Positions 1 through 8,687 of a stretch of 64,000 nucleotides of DNA are shown here, piece by piece. The position numbers were made by a program, and so were the translations under genes. Under the pieces are notes generated by a model that made no database searches, was not told the origin of the DNA, and saw only the letters and a list, made by a program, of their open reading frames with translations. Every line of letters begins with the position of its first letter. The first letter of the stretch is position 1. Source of the stretch: Streptomyces sp. D2-8 (lineage in GTDB: Bacteria > Actinomycetota > Actinomycetes > Streptomycetales > Streptomycetaceae); contig NZ_JAAHBP010000003.1 in the NCBI RefSeq assembly GCF_023184515.1, positions 372,001-436,000 of the forward strand, written 5' to 3'.

Positions 1-1
1 C

Positions 2-742
2 CTGGACAAGCGGGGCGGCGACGAGGTCCTGCACGGCCTGTCCTTCCGCGCCGAACCCGGGCAGACCGTGGCCCTCGTCGGCTCCTCCGGCGCGGGCAAG
101 TCGACCATCGCGCAGCTGATGCCGCGCCTGTACGACACCGACGAGGGAAGCGTGCGCATCGGCGGCGTCGACGTCCGCGACCTCACGGCGCGGTCCCTGC
201 GGCAGACCCTGGGCATGGTCACCCAGGACGGCCACCTCTTCCACGACACCGTCCGCGCCAACCTCCTGCTCGCCCGCCCCGAGGCCGGTGAGGACGACCT
301 GTGGGACGCGCTGCGCCGGGCCCGCCTCGACGACCTCGTACGGTCCCTGCCCGACGGCCTCGACACCGTGGTCGGCGAGCGCGGCTACCGCCTCTCCGGC
401 GGCGAACGCCAGCGCATGACCATCGCCCGGCTGCTGCTGGCCCGCCAGCGCGTCGTCATCCTCGACGAGGCCACCGCCCACCTCGACAACACCTCCGAGG
501 CCGCCGTCCAGGAAGCCCTCGCCGAAGCCCTCGAAGGCCGCACCGCCGTCGTGATCGCCCACCGCCTCTCCACCGTCCGCGCGGCGGACCAGATCCTGGT
601 CGTCGAGGCCGGCCGGATCGTGGAACGGGGCACGCACGAGGAACTCCTGGAGGCGGGGCAGCGGTACGCCGAGCTGTACCGCACCCAGTTCGGCGGGCCG
701 GCCGACAGGACGCGGGATGCCGCGGTGGAGGAGGCCGCGTAG
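2..742 (+). CDS. ABC exporter, C-terminal ATPase part (truncated by window edge)
   Basis: The reading frame is open from the first bases, so the gene begins outside the window. What remains is the nucleotide-binding domain of an ABC exporter half-molecule. Visible motifs, in order, are Walker A GSSGAGKST, a Q-loop (VTQD), signature LSGGERQR, Walker B VVILDEATAHLD with the catalytic Glu, and the H-loop AHRLSTV. All are intact, so this ATPase should be catalytically competent. It presumably had an N-terminal six-helix membrane domain. The substrate cannot be told. It may belong to the neighbouring siderophore locus as an extra exporter, but that is only suggested by position. Confidence 0.9.
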   Translation: MDKRGGDEVLHGLSFRAEPGQTVALVGSSGAGKSTIAQLMPRLYDTDEGSVRIGGVDVRDLTARSLRQTLGMVTQDGHLFHDTVRANLLLARPEAGEDDLWDALRRARLDDLVRSLPDGLDTVVGERGYRLSGGERQRMTIARLLLARQRVVILDEATAHLDNTSEAAVQEALAEALEGRTAVVIAHRLSTVRAADQILVVEAGRIVERGTHEELLEAGQRYAELYRTQFGGPADRTRDAAVEEAA

Positions 743-827
743 AGGCGTGAACGCCTGCCCGGACCTGTGCGTACTCCTGTCCGGTACTCCTGCCGACAGG
801 CCGAAGGCCCGCACCCGGAGAGGCGTC

Positions 828-1331
828 GTGTCCCAGCAGCAACCGCTCGAACGATCCACCCGCCGGAGCCCGTCCCGCGCCCACTGGCCGCGCGCCGTCG
901 CGGCGGCCGGAGCCCTGGCCGTGCTTCCCCTCGTCACGGCCTGCGGCGGCGGTGACGACACCGAGAGCGCCGGCGGCGGCAAGGCGGCGCCGAGTGTGAC
1001 CGCCGCTCCCGCCGCCGGGGTCGTCGCACCGGCCAAGGTGGAGGTGATCGCCGGGCTGACCGGCTGCAAGGCGAAGATCCGCATCGACGCCGACGAACTG
1101 CGCCAGGGCCTGTGCCGCACCAAGAAGGCCGACTACCTCATCACCACCTTCCCCGAGGAGAGGTTCAAGGAGACCTGGCTGGAGGAGGCGCGTGTCTACG
1201 GAGGCAAGTACCTCGTCGGCACGCGCTGGGTGGTCAGCGTGAAGCCGGCGCTGCTGGAGTCCTTCCGCGCGAAGCTCGGCGGCACGATCAGGGAGCTGCG
1301 GGGCATCGGCCCCCGGCCCGGCCGGCAGTGA
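828..1331 (+). CDS. Putative secreted lipoprotein of unknown function
   Basis: I chose the GTG at 828 because a GGAGAGG-like ribosome-binding site lies just upstream; the open frame itself extends further back. The 167-residue product starts with a short basic stretch, a hydrophobic segment and the lipobox LVTAC followed by a Gly-rich linker, so it should be a membrane-anchored extracytoplasmic lipoprotein. The remaining 110 residues contain two Cys (TGCKAKI and GLCRTKK) and a mixed alpha/beta pattern that I do not recognise. It sits between an ABC exporter and a two-component system. No function is assigned. Confidence 0.7.
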   Translation: MSQQQPLERSTRRSPSRAHWPRAVAAAGALAVLPLVTACGGGDDTESAGGGKAAPSVTAAPAAGVVAPAKVEVIAGLTGCKAKIRIDADELRQGLCRTKKADYLITTFPEERFKETWLEEARVYGGKYLVGTRWVVSVKPALLESFRAKLGGTIRELRGIGPRPGRQ

Positions 1332-1403
1332 CGGGAGCGGGCCCGGCCCGGACGACTCCTTGTCGCTGATGCCGGCGGACGTCATGATGGTGCGACTCGG
1401 CAC

Positions 1404-3074
1404 ATGAGCCGCCCCCTGGTGGCGGCACCGGAGATTGAGCTCGTCGTGGTCGCCACCTTTCGTCGCCATTCGCTCGCGGGCGAGATGCTGGTGCTCCAGC
1501 TCGCCATCGTCGTGGTGGTGCTGCTGGCTGTCGCCGCGGTCTCCCTCGCCCAGTCGCAGGCCACCTTCAACCGCGTCGAGGGACGCCGGGTGAGCGCGCT
1601 CGCCGAGCAACTGGCCGCCAACCCGCTGGTGCGCAGCCAGCTGGTGCGCCCCGCGCCCGGGGAGGCGCTCGCCCCGCTGGTGCTCGCCACGCAGGAGCAG
1701 TCCGGGGTGACGTCGGTGACAGTGGCCGACGGAGCCGGGTGGATCGTCAGCTCCACGGATCCCACGGTCGTCGGCGAGCGGATGCGGCTGGGGCCGGGCA
1801 CCGCCCGTGGGCGCGGCTGGTCCGGCCGGCTCACCCGCGACGGCAACCGCGAGCTGGCCGCCCAGGTGCCCGTCCTCGGAGCCACCGAGGAGAACCTGGG
1901 CCGGATCCTCGGCACGGTGATGATCGGCGAGGCCGACCCGACGGTGTGGCAGCGGCTCAGCGGCGCGTCCTCCTACCTGCTCGCCTATCTGGGCATCGCC
2001 AGCGGACTCGGCGTGGCCGGCTCCTGGCTGCTCGCGCGGCGGGTGAAACGGCAGACCCTCGGGCTGGAGCCGGGCGAGATCGCCGGGCTCGCCGAGCACC
2101 GGGAGGCGATGCTGTACGGGATCGCCGAGGGCGTGATCGCCCTGGACCCGCAGCACCGGCTCACCCTCGTCAACGACATGGGCCGCCGTCTGCTCGACCT
2201 GCCCGAGGACTGCGTCGGCCAGAGCCTGGAGGGCCTCGGCATCGACGGGCGGCTGCGCGACGTGCTGTCCGGCACCGCCGCCGGCGAGCGCGACGAGGTC
2301 GTCGTCCGCCACGGCCGGGTTCTGGTGATGAACCGGATGACCGTCACCAAGGACGGCCGCCCCCTCGGCTCGGTCACCACCCTGCGCGACCGCACCGAAC
2401 TCGCCCGGCTGGAACGGGAGATCGGCTCCTTCCGCAGCTCCTCCGAACTGCTGCGCGCGCAGGCGCACGAATTCGCCAACCAGCTGCACACCATCTCCGG
2501 GCTGATCCAGATCGGCGAGCAGGACGAAGTCGTCAGCTACATCCGCGCGCTGAGCCGGCACCGCCAGTCCCTGGACGTCACCCTCAGCCGCCGCGTCCGG
2601 GACACCGCGGTCGCCGCGCTGCTGATGGCGAAGGCGTCCCTCGCGGCGGAACGCAAGGTCAGCCTGCGGATCTCGGACGACACCGCGCTGGAGCGGCTGG
2701 CCCCGGAGGACGCGGCCGACGTGGCGACCGTGGTGGGCAACCTGGTGGACAACGCCGTCGACGCCGCAGCCGCCCGGGACGACGCCTGGGTGGAGGTGGC
2801 GCTGCGGCAGGACGCCTCCAGCGTGGAGATCGTGGTCCGCGACTCCGGGCCGGGTGTGGCTCCGGAACTGGCCCGCGAGGTCTTCTCCCACGGCTTCACC
2901 ACCAAGGCCGCGCGGGAGGGCGAGCGCGGCATCGGACTGGCCCTGACCAAGCTGGTCTGCGAACGGCACGGGAGAGAGATCTCGGTGGCCAACACCCCCG
3001 AAGGGGCTGTGTTCACCGCACGCATGACCGTCGGCCACCTCACCCCCGCGGTGGCGGAAGGAGCGGCCCCATGA
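1404..3074 (+). CDS. Sensor histidine kinase, CitA/DctS/DcuS type
   Basis: This is a 556-residue membrane sensor kinase. A first membrane helix lies near residues 28-48 and an extracytoplasmic Cache-like sensor segment follows to about 180. A second helix lies near 185-205, then a cytoplasmic PAS domain (YGIAEGVIALD...). The kinase core has the phospho-acceptor in QAHEFANQLH (H355), the N-box NLVDNAVDAA and G-boxes DSGPG and GERGIGLAL. The HEFxNxLH H-box is typical of kinases that sense C4-dicarboxylates or citrate. Its stop overlaps the next start (ATGA), so it is translationally coupled to its response regulator. An alternative start at the ATG coding MLVLQLAIV is possible. The ligand is unknown. 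Confidence 0.9.
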   Translation: MSRPLVAAPEIELVVVATFRRHSLAGEMLVLQLAIVVVVLLAVAAVSLAQSQATFNRVEGRRVSALAEQLAANPLVRSQLVRPAPGEALAPLVLATQEQSGVTSVTVADGAGWIVSSTDPTVVGERMRLGPGTARGRGWSGRLTRDGNRELAAQVPVLGATEENLGRILGTVMIGEADPTVWQRLSGASSYLLAYLGIASGLGVAGSWLLARRVKRQTLGLEPGEIAGLAEHREAMLYGIAEGVIALDPQHRLTLVNDMGRRLLDLPEDCVGQSLEGLGIDGRLRDVLSGTAAGERDEVVVRHGRVLVMNRMTVTKDGRPLGSVTTLRDRTELARLEREIGSFRSSSELLRAQAHEFANQLHTISGLIQIGEQDEVVSYIRALSRHRQSLDVTLSRRVRDTAVAALLMAKASLAAERKVSLRISDDTALERLAPEDAADVATVVGNLVDNAVDAAAARDDAWVEVALRQDASSVEIVVRDSGPGVAPELAREVFSHGFTTKAAREGERGIGLALTKLVCERHGREISVANTPEGAVFTARMTVGHLTPAVAEGAAP

Positions 3075-3772
3075 CCGAGGCAAGCGACAAGGCGGGCGCG
3101 ATCGACGTCCTCGTGGTCGACGACGACTTCATGGTGGCCAGAGTCCACCGTGCGTTCGTCGAACGCGTCGAGCCGTTCCGCGTCGTCGGCACGGCCCACA
3201 CGGGCGGACAGGCCATCGAGGCGGTCGACGAACTGCGCCCCGACCTCATCCTGCTCGACCTGTACCTGCCCGACCTCTTCGGGCTCGACGTCATTCCCCG
3301 GCTGCGCACCGCCGGCCACGACTGCGACGTCATGGTCATCAGTGCGGCGACGGAGACCGACACCGTGCGCGGCGCGGTCCGCCGCGGCGTGGTCGACTAC
3401 CTCCTCAAGCCCTTCGGGTTCGAGGACTTGCGCCCCCGGCTGGAGCGCTACGCCGCCCAGCGGGGCCGGATGCTCACGACGGTGGTCCGGGGCCAGGCGG
3501 ACGTGGACCGGGTCCTGGCCGGCGCGTTCGTCCCCGCACCGGCCCACACCCTGCCCAAGGGCATGAGTGTGGAGACCGCCGAACTCGTCGAGCGGGCCCT
3601 GCGGGAGGCGGACGGCACCCTGTCCGCCACCGAGTGCGCCGCCGTCACCGGCGTGTCCCGGGTGAGCGCCCGCCGCTACCTGGAGTACTTCCACGGCACG
3701 GGCAGCGCGGAGGTGTCCCTGCGCTACGGCGTCGCCGGCCGGCCCGAACGCCGCTACGGGTGGCGGGCCTGA
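3071..3772 (+). CDS. Response regulator, CitB/DcuR type
   Basis: The 233-residue protein begins at an ATG that overlaps the upstream kinase stop. The receiver domain (residues 11-130) has the acidic pocket VVDDD, the phospho-acceptor D63 in LILLDLYLPD, and the conserved Lys in YLLKPF. The C-terminal part carries a helix-turn-helix (LSATECAAVTGVSRVSARRYLEYF) like that of DcuR/CitB regulators. The pair probably controls uptake or metabolism of an organic acid such as citrate or malate. No target gene is recognisable in the window, and the neighbouring siderophore genes carry iron boxes instead. Confidence 0.9.
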   Translation: MTEASDKAGAIDVLVVDDDFMVARVHRAFVERVEPFRVVGTAHTGGQAIEAVDELRPDLILLDLYLPDLFGLDVIPRLRTAGHDCDVMVISAATETDTVRGAVRRGVVDYLLKPFGFEDLRPRLERYAAQRGRMLTTVVRGQADVDRVLAGAFVPAPAHTLPKGMSVETAELVERALREADGTLSATECAAVTGVSRVSARRYLEYFHGTGSAEVSLRYGVAGRPERRYGWRA

Positions 3773-3915
3773 GCCGGCGACACGCCCTCGGGCTGCGGAC
3801 CGAGGGGGGGCGACCGGCGTCCGGACGGTCGGATGCCACGCGATCGTCGCCGCGCTGACCGGGTCCGCGCGGCCACGATGTCGGCCGGCCCCGGGACCGT
3901 ACCGGGGCCGGCACG

Positions 3916-4863
3916 TCAGGGGCGGACGGTGAGGTAGCCGCCCATAGAGGTGAAGTACTCGGCAGCGGGCAACTCCCGGCCGTCCTCGGTCCGTACGCGT
4001 GTGATGGCCAGGCCGCGGTTGCGTCCGGTGCGGGCGTCGGCGCCGGCGACGATCACCACGCCGTCGCCCTCGCGGTAGAAGATGCGGCCGGGCGTGCCGC
4101 CGTAGCGGCCCTCGGAGACGAACGAGGCCAGGACGTCGAGGCGCTTGCCCTTGTGGAAGGTGTAGGCGCTGGGGTACGGCTCGGACTGGGCGCGCACCAG
4201 GCGCTCCAGGTCCTCCGCCGGCCAGCTCCAGTCGATGCGGCTGTCCTCGTCGGCCCGCTTGTGGAAGAAGGACGCCTGGGAGCGGTCCTGCCGGGTGAAC
4301 TCGGTCTGCCCGGAGGCGATCAGGCCGAGCGCGCCGATGGTGACCGGGGCGATGAGGTCGACGGTCTTGTGGAAGAGGTCGGTCGCGGTGTCCGCCGGGC
4401 CGACCGGCACCGCCTCCTGCCGGACGATGTCGCCGGCGTCGAGCTCGTCGTTCATCATGTGCGCCGTGACGCCCACTTCGGGCTCGCCGTTGATGAGCGC
4501 CCAGATCAGCGGGGAGAACCCGGCGTACTTCGGCAGCAGCGAGTCGTGCACGTTGAGCGTGCCGTGGCGCGGCAGGCCGAAGATGCGCGGGGGGATCCAG
4601 GTACGCCAGTTGTTGGCCACGATGATGTCCGGGTCGGCCTCCTTGAGGCGCTCGAACAGCTCGTCGTCGTCAGGGCGGTTGCGGATCAGCACCGGGACGC
4701 CGTGCTCCTCGGCGAGGTCGGCGACGGAGTCGCTCCAGATCTTCTCGTAGGCGTGCTCGCTCTTGGGGTGGGTCACGACCAGCACCACGTCGTGCTCGGA
4801 CTCCAGGAGGGCTTGCAGGGTGCGATGGCCCCAGGTCTGGTAACCGAACATGACGACCCGCAT
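3916..4863 (-). CDS. cchA: N5-hydroxyornithine formyltransferase (coelichelin biosynthesis)
   Basis: This 315-residue protein is a formyltransferase of the methionyl-tRNA formyltransferase family. It has the catalytic triad expected for that fold: N104 and H106 in LNVHDSLLPKYAGFSP, and D145 in ELDAGDI. The C-terminal domain is the short form found in small-molecule enzymes. In the coelichelin pathway it transfers a formyl group from formyl-tetrahydrofolate to N5-hydroxyornithine made by CchB. The start is supported by GAGGAGG upstream. It diverges from cchB across an intergenic region with two iron boxes, so both should be derepressed in iron starvation. Its identity as cchA rests on the family plus the complete cch gene order that follows. 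Confidence 0.93.
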   Translation of the reverse strand: MRVVMFGYQTWGHRTLQALLESEHDVVLVVTHPKSEHAYEKIWSDSVADLAEEHGVPVLIRNRPDDDELFERLKEADPDIIVANNWRTWIPPRIFGLPRHGTLNVHDSLLPKYAGFSPLIWALINGEPEVGVTAHMMNDELDAGDIVRQEAVPVGPADTATDLFHKTVDLIAPVTIGALGLIASGQTEFTRQDRSQASFFHKRADEDSRIDWSWPAEDLERLVRAQSEPYPSAYTFHKGKRLDVLASFVSEGRYGGTPGRIFYREGDGVVIVAGADARTGRNRGLAITRVRTEDGRELPAAEYFTSMGGYLTVRP

Positions 4864-4901
4864 GGGGTTCCTCCTCAGAGCAAGGTGTTGGCCGACGCAA
4901 G

Positions 4902-4920
4902 TAAAGCAAGGCTTACCTTA
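4902..4920. promoter_or_regulatory. Iron box (DmdR1/IdeR-type operator), cchA side
   Basis: The 19-mer matches about 13 of 19 positions of the actinobacterial iron-box consensus TTAGGTTAGSCTMACCTAA, with the core AAGGCTTACCTTA. It lies 39 bp upstream of the cchA start, where a ferrous-iron-loaded DtxR-family repressor would block transcription. Confidence 0.7.
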
Positions 4921-5005
4921 GCTCGCAACGGGGGTGCAGAGTCGGTCAGTTGGCGGAATCCGATCCGCGCGGTGTCCGTTTTGACCTGTCGACACCTCGA
5001 CGGGT

Positions 5006-5024
5006 TTAGCTTAGGCTCACCTAA
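5006..5024. promoter_or_regulatory. Iron box (DmdR1/IdeR-type operator), cchB side
   Basis: TTAGCTTAGGCTCACCTAA matches the 19-bp iron-box consensus at 18 of 19 positions. It lies 87 bp before cchB and about 140 bp from cchA, so it is probably the main control site of the cchB-F unit. Confidence 0.88.
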
Positions 5025-5110
5025 GTTCATTGGGGTGCCGCTTCGTTGGCATGCCCGCCTTTCCTTCCCTCCACACCTGACACGCGGCTGCCCCGCACGA
5101 TGGGAGTGAC

Positions 5111-6466
5111 ATGTCGCAGGTTCTTCCTGGTGACGCCCCACTGGTCCACGACCTGATCGGCATCGGCTTCGGGCCGTCCAATGTGGCCATGGCGATCGCG
5201 CTCCGCGAGCACAACACCCGCGTCGGCAGGCAGGAGGCGGTCACCGCTCACTTCTTCGAGCAGCAGCCCCGCTTCGGCTGGCACCGCGGCATGCTCATCG
5301 ACGACGCCACCATGCAGGTCTCCTTTCTCAAGGACCTGGTGACGCTGCGGAACCCGGCCAGCGAGTACAGCTTCCTCTGCTACCTGCAGAGCAAGGGCCG
5401 GCTGATCGACTTCATCAACCACAAGAACCTGTTCCCGCTGCGCGTGGAGTTCCACGACTACTTCGAGTGGGCCGCGGCCCAGGTCGACGACATGGTCTCC
5501 TACGGCCACGAGGTCGTCGGCGTCGCGCCCGTGACCCGGGACGGCGTCGTGGAGCACCTGGAGGTGACCGTCCGTTCCGGCGGCGGCCTCGAGGTCCACC
5601 GGGCCCGCAACCTCGTCCTCGGCACCGGCCTGCGCCCCCTCATGCCCGAGGGTGTGGAGCGCGGCGAACGCGTCTGGCACAACTCCGAACTGCTCGCCAA
5701 AGTGGATGAGTTGGAGGGCACCTCGCCCTCCCGGTTCGTCGTCGTGGGCGCCGGTCAGAGCGCCGCCGAGAACGTCGCCTACCTGCACCGTCGCTTCCCC
5801 GGGGCCGAGGTCTGCGCCGTCTTCTCCCGCTACGGCTACAGCCCCGCCGACGACAGCAGCTTCGCCAACCGGATCTTCGACCCCCAGGCCGTCGACGAGT
5901 ACTTCGCCGCGCCCGAGGACGTCAAGCGCCGGCTGATGGACTACCACGGCAACACCAACTACTCCGTGGTGGACATCGAACTCATCGACGACCTCTACCG
6001 GCAGTCGTACCAGGAGAAGGTCCTCGGCACCGAACGCCTGCGCTTCCTCAACGTCTCCCGCCTCACCGGCGTCAAGGAGACCCCGTCCAGCGTCCGCGCC
6101 ACCGTGACGTCCCTGGTCACCGGCGAGGAGACCGACCTGGACGCGGACGTCGTGGTCCTCGCCACCGGCTACAGCCCCGCCGACCCCACCAGCCTGCTCG
6201 GCGAGGTCGCCGACAGCTGCCTCCGCGACGACGAGGGCCGCGTCCGGGTCGAGCGCGACTGGCGCATCGCCACCGACCCCGCCCTGCGGTGCGGCATCTA
6301 CCTGCAGGGCGGCACGGAGCACACACACGGCATCACCTCGTCGCTGCTCTCCAACACCGCCATCAGGGTGGGCGAGATACTCGACTCGCTGCTCGGCCGT
6401 GGCACCTCCGGGCCCGCCGCCGACGCCCGGACCCTCGCCGACGGCTCCGGCAGCACCACCCGTTGA
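5111..6466 (+). CDS. cchB: L-ornithine N5-monooxygenase
   Basis: The 451-residue flavoprotein belongs to the lysine/ornithine N-monooxygenase family (SidA/PvdA type). The FAD-binding motif GIGFGPSN is near residues 17-24. The NADPH-binding motif GAGQSAAEN starts near residue 213. The family motif ATGYSPAD is near residue 350. It hydroxylates the side-chain amine of ornithine, the first committed step towards the hydroxamate ligands of coelichelin. GGGAG precedes the ATG. It heads the plus-strand cch genes and is preceded by a near-perfect iron box. Confidence 0.95.
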   Translation: MSQVLPGDAPLVHDLIGIGFGPSNVAMAIALREHNTRVGRQEAVTAHFFEQQPRFGWHRGMLIDDATMQVSFLKDLVTLRNPASEYSFLCYLQSKGRLIDFINHKNLFPLRVEFHDYFEWAAAQVDDMVSYGHEVVGVAPVTRDGVVEHLEVTVRSGGGLEVHRARNLVLGTGLRPLMPEGVERGERVWHNSELLAKVDELEGTSPSRFVVVGAGQSAAENVAYLHRRFPGAEVCAVFSRYGYSPADDSSFANRIFDPQAVDEYFAAPEDVKRRLMDYHGNTNYSVVDIELIDDLYRQSYQEKVLGTERLRFLNVSRLTGVKETPSSVRATVTSLVTGEETDLDADVVVLATGYSPADPTSLLGEVADSCLRDDEGRVRVERDWRIATDPALRCGIYLQGGTEHTHGITSSLLSNTAIRVGEILDSLLGRGTSGPAADARTLADGSGSTTR

Positions 6467-6528
6467 CGAGCGGGCAGTTCGGCCCGAACGCCAAGTCGCC
6501 GACAGCGCACGGGATAACGTACGTCGAC

Positions 6529-7590
6529 ATGGGCACGACTGCGGCAGTGGAGCGCCCCGCGACCAGGGGCTCGACACAGACCCGCCGGCGACGGGTCGTG
6601 GGCCTGGGCACCCTCCTGGCGGTCCTCGTGATCGCCGCGGTCCTGTCGCTGGCCGTCGGCGCACGCGCGCTCAGCCCCACCGAGGTGTGGCACGGGCTGT
6701 TCGGCGCCCCGGACCGCGACCAGCGGCTCACGGAGATCAGGCTCATCGTCGAGACCGTACGGGTGCCCCGTACGGTCCTCGGGATCGTCGCGGGCATCGC
6801 CCTCGGCGTCGGCGGTGCGCTGATCCAGGGGTTCACGCGCAACCCGATCGCCGACACGGGCCTGCTCGGCGTGAACTCCGGCGCCTCGTTCGCGGTCGTG
6901 GTGGCGATCTCCGTGTTCGGGCTCGGCAACCCCTTCCAGTACGTCTGGTTCGCCTTCGCCGGGGCGGCCGTCGCGGGTGTCGTGGTGTTCGCGCTGGCGA
7001 GCATCGGGCGCGGGGCGGGCAATCCGCTGACCCTCGCCCTGGCCGGCCAGGGCGTCACGGTGTTCCTCGCGGCGATGACCACCGCCGTCGCACTGTCGGA
7101 CCAGGCGGCGCTGAACGCCCTGCGGTTCTGGAACGCGGGCTCCCTCGCCGGTGCCGGATTCGACGTCATCTGGCCGGTGACCGCGTTCATCGGCGCCGGG
7201 CTGGTGCCGGCCCTGACCACGCTGCCCTCCCTCAACCTGCTCAACCTGGGCGACGACGTGGCCCGGGGGCTGGGCGTGAACATCGCGCTGAGCCGGACCG
7301 TCGGCATCACCGCCATCACGCTGCTGGCGGGCGCGGCGACGGCCGCGTGCGGACCCATCGCCTTCCTCGGGCTCATGGTGGCCCACGTGGCCCGGTACCT
7401 GACCGGGCCGGACTACCGCTGGCTGGCGCCGTACGCCGGTCTGCTCGGGGCCGTGGTGCTGCTGCTCTGCGACATCGTCGGCCGACTGGTGGTGCGGCCG
7501 GGCGAGTTGGACGCCGGAGTCCTCGTGGCGCTCCTCGGCGCCCCCTTCTTCGCGGTTCTCGTGTGGCGCGGAAAGTTCAGAAAAGCATGA
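6529..7590 (+). CDS. cchC: Ferri-siderophore ABC importer permease (FecCD family)
   Basis: I place the start at the ATG at 6529 (MGTTAAVERP), which gives 353 residues, a normal length for a FecCD permease; the frame is open further upstream inside cchB. After a basic N-terminus there are about ten hydrophobic segments. The family signature GVGGALIQGFTRNPIADTGLLGVNSGAS is present, as is the C-terminal cytoplasmic loop with GPIAFLGLMVAH, which contacts the ATPase. It forms a heterodimeric permease with CchD, whose start overlaps its stop (ATGA). The system should import ferri-coelichelin. Confidence 0.92.
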   Translation: MGTTAAVERPATRGSTQTRRRRVVGLGTLLAVLVIAAVLSLAVGARALSPTEVWHGLFGAPDRDQRLTEIRLIVETVRVPRTVLGIVAGIALGVGGALIQGFTRNPIADTGLLGVNSGASFAVVVAISVFGLGNPFQYVWFAFAGAAVAGVVVFALASIGRGAGNPLTLALAGQGVTVFLAAMTTAVALSDQAALNALRFWNAGSLAGAGFDVIWPVTAFIGAGLVPALTTLPSLNLLNLGDDVARGLGVNIALSRTVGITAITLLAGAATAACGPIAFLGLMVAHVARYLTGPDYRWLAPYAGLLGAVVLLLCDIVGRLVVRPGELDAGVLVALLGAPFFAVLVWRGKFRKA

Positions 7591-8648
7591 ACGTGACCGA
7601 TGTGAAGCCGGCCCTGCCGCCGGGTGTGCGGCTCGGCCGGGTGTCGTTCGTCTGGCGGCCCTGGCTCGTGTGCGTCACGCTGCTGCTCGCGGCGGCGACC
7701 TTCCTGGTGTTCTGCGTGTCCATCGGCGTCGGGGACTTCCCCGTAGGCCTCCCGCAGGTGATCGCCACGATCTTCGGACGGGGCGAGCAGGTCGACCAGT
7801 TCGTCATCATGGACCTGCGGATGCCGCGCGCCCTGGCCGGGCTGGTCGTGGGCATCGCGCTCGGGGTGGCCGGGGCGATCACGCAGTCCATCGCGCGCAA
7901 TCCCCTGGCCAGCCCGGACGTACTGGGGATCACCCAGGGCGCCAGTGCGGTCGCGGTGTTCCTGGTGACGGTCTCGGGCGGGACCGCCGCGGCGATCGTC
8001 AACTCCGTCGGCCTCTCGGCCGCGGCGCTCGCGGGCGGGCTCGGCACGGGTCTGCTGGTGTACTTCCTGGCGTGGCGGCGCGGGGTCGACGGCTTCCGGC
8101 TCATCCTCATCGGCATCTCGGTGAGCGCCGTGATGGAGGCCATCACGACCTGGCTGCTTGTCACGGCCGACATCAGGGACGTCGCCCGGGCCCAGGTGTG
8201 GCTGGTCGGCTCGCTGGAGGACAGCTCGTGGGGCGAGGTCTGGACGGCCCTGTGGTGCGGGCTGGTCCTCCTGGCCGTCGTCTCCTGCGTCGCCTTCCAG
8301 TTCAGGCCGATGCACTTCGGTGACGAGGTCGCCGCTGGCCTGGGCGTCCGGTACGCGAGGGTGCGGGCGGTTCTGCTGCTGTGCGCGGTGCTGCTGGCCG
8401 GTGTGGCGGTGAGCGCGGCGGGCCCGGTGCCGTTCGTCGCGCTGGTGGCTCCGCAGGTGGCGATGCGTCTGGCGCGCTGCCCCACACCGCCGATGGCGGC
8501 TTCGGGCCTGGTGGGCGCGCTGCTGCTGATCGGCTCGGACCTCATCGCGCGCACGGCGCTGCCGGTCTCGCTCCCGGTCGGCGTGGTCACCGCCGCGATC
8601 GGCGGGCCCTTCCTCGTCTATCTGCTGGTGCGGGCGAACCTCCGGTAG
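7587..8648 (+). CDS. cchD: Ferri-siderophore ABC importer permease, second subunit
   Basis: The 353-residue FecCD-family permease begins at an ATG overlapping the cchC stop. It shows the same hydrophobic pattern and the hallmarks GVAGAITQSIARNPLASPDVLGITQGAS and GPVPFVALVAPQVAMRL. Pairing of two different FecCD proteins is usual for hydroxamate importers. It probably pairs with CchC, is energised by CchE, and receives substrate from the lipoprotein CchF. Confidence 0.92.
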   Translation: MNVTDVKPALPPGVRLGRVSFVWRPWLVCVTLLLAAATFLVFCVSIGVGDFPVGLPQVIATIFGRGEQVDQFVIMDLRMPRALAGLVVGIALGVAGAITQSIARNPLASPDVLGITQGASAVAVFLVTVSGGTAAAIVNSVGLSAAALAGGLGTGLLVYFLAWRRGVDGFRLILIGISVSAVMEAITTWLLVTADIRDVARAQVWLVGSLEDSSWGEVWTALWCGLVLLAVVSCVAFQFRPMHFGDEVAAGLGVRYARVRAVLLLCAVLLAGVAVSAAGPVPFVALVAPQVAMRLARCPTPPMAASGLVGALLLIGSDLIARTALPVSLPVGVVTAAIGGPFLVYLLVRANLR

Positions 8649-8654
8649 ATGTAC

Positions 8655-8673
8655 AAGAGTCAGGTGAACCTAA
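8655..8673. promoter_or_regulatory. Weak iron-box-like sequence before cchE
   Basis: The stretch ending in AGGTGAACCTAA matches about 12 of 19 iron-box positions, with the right half intact. It lies between cchD and the chosen cchE start. It could be an internal operator or chance. Confidence 0.35.
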
Positions 8674-8687
8674 GCAAGGGGGGACCC

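Noticed and set aside
456..3083. Very long minus-strand open frame antisense to the lipoprotein and kinase genes
   Set aside because: It is a by-product of high GC content. It has low-complexity Gly/Arg/His-rich translation, no motifs and no ribosome-binding site, while the plus strand shows clear domains.
8649..8687. ATG at 8649 as the cchE start
   Set aside because: It directly abuts the cchD stop without a ribosome-binding site and would place the iron-box-like sequence in the coding region; GTG 8688 has a purine-rich site.
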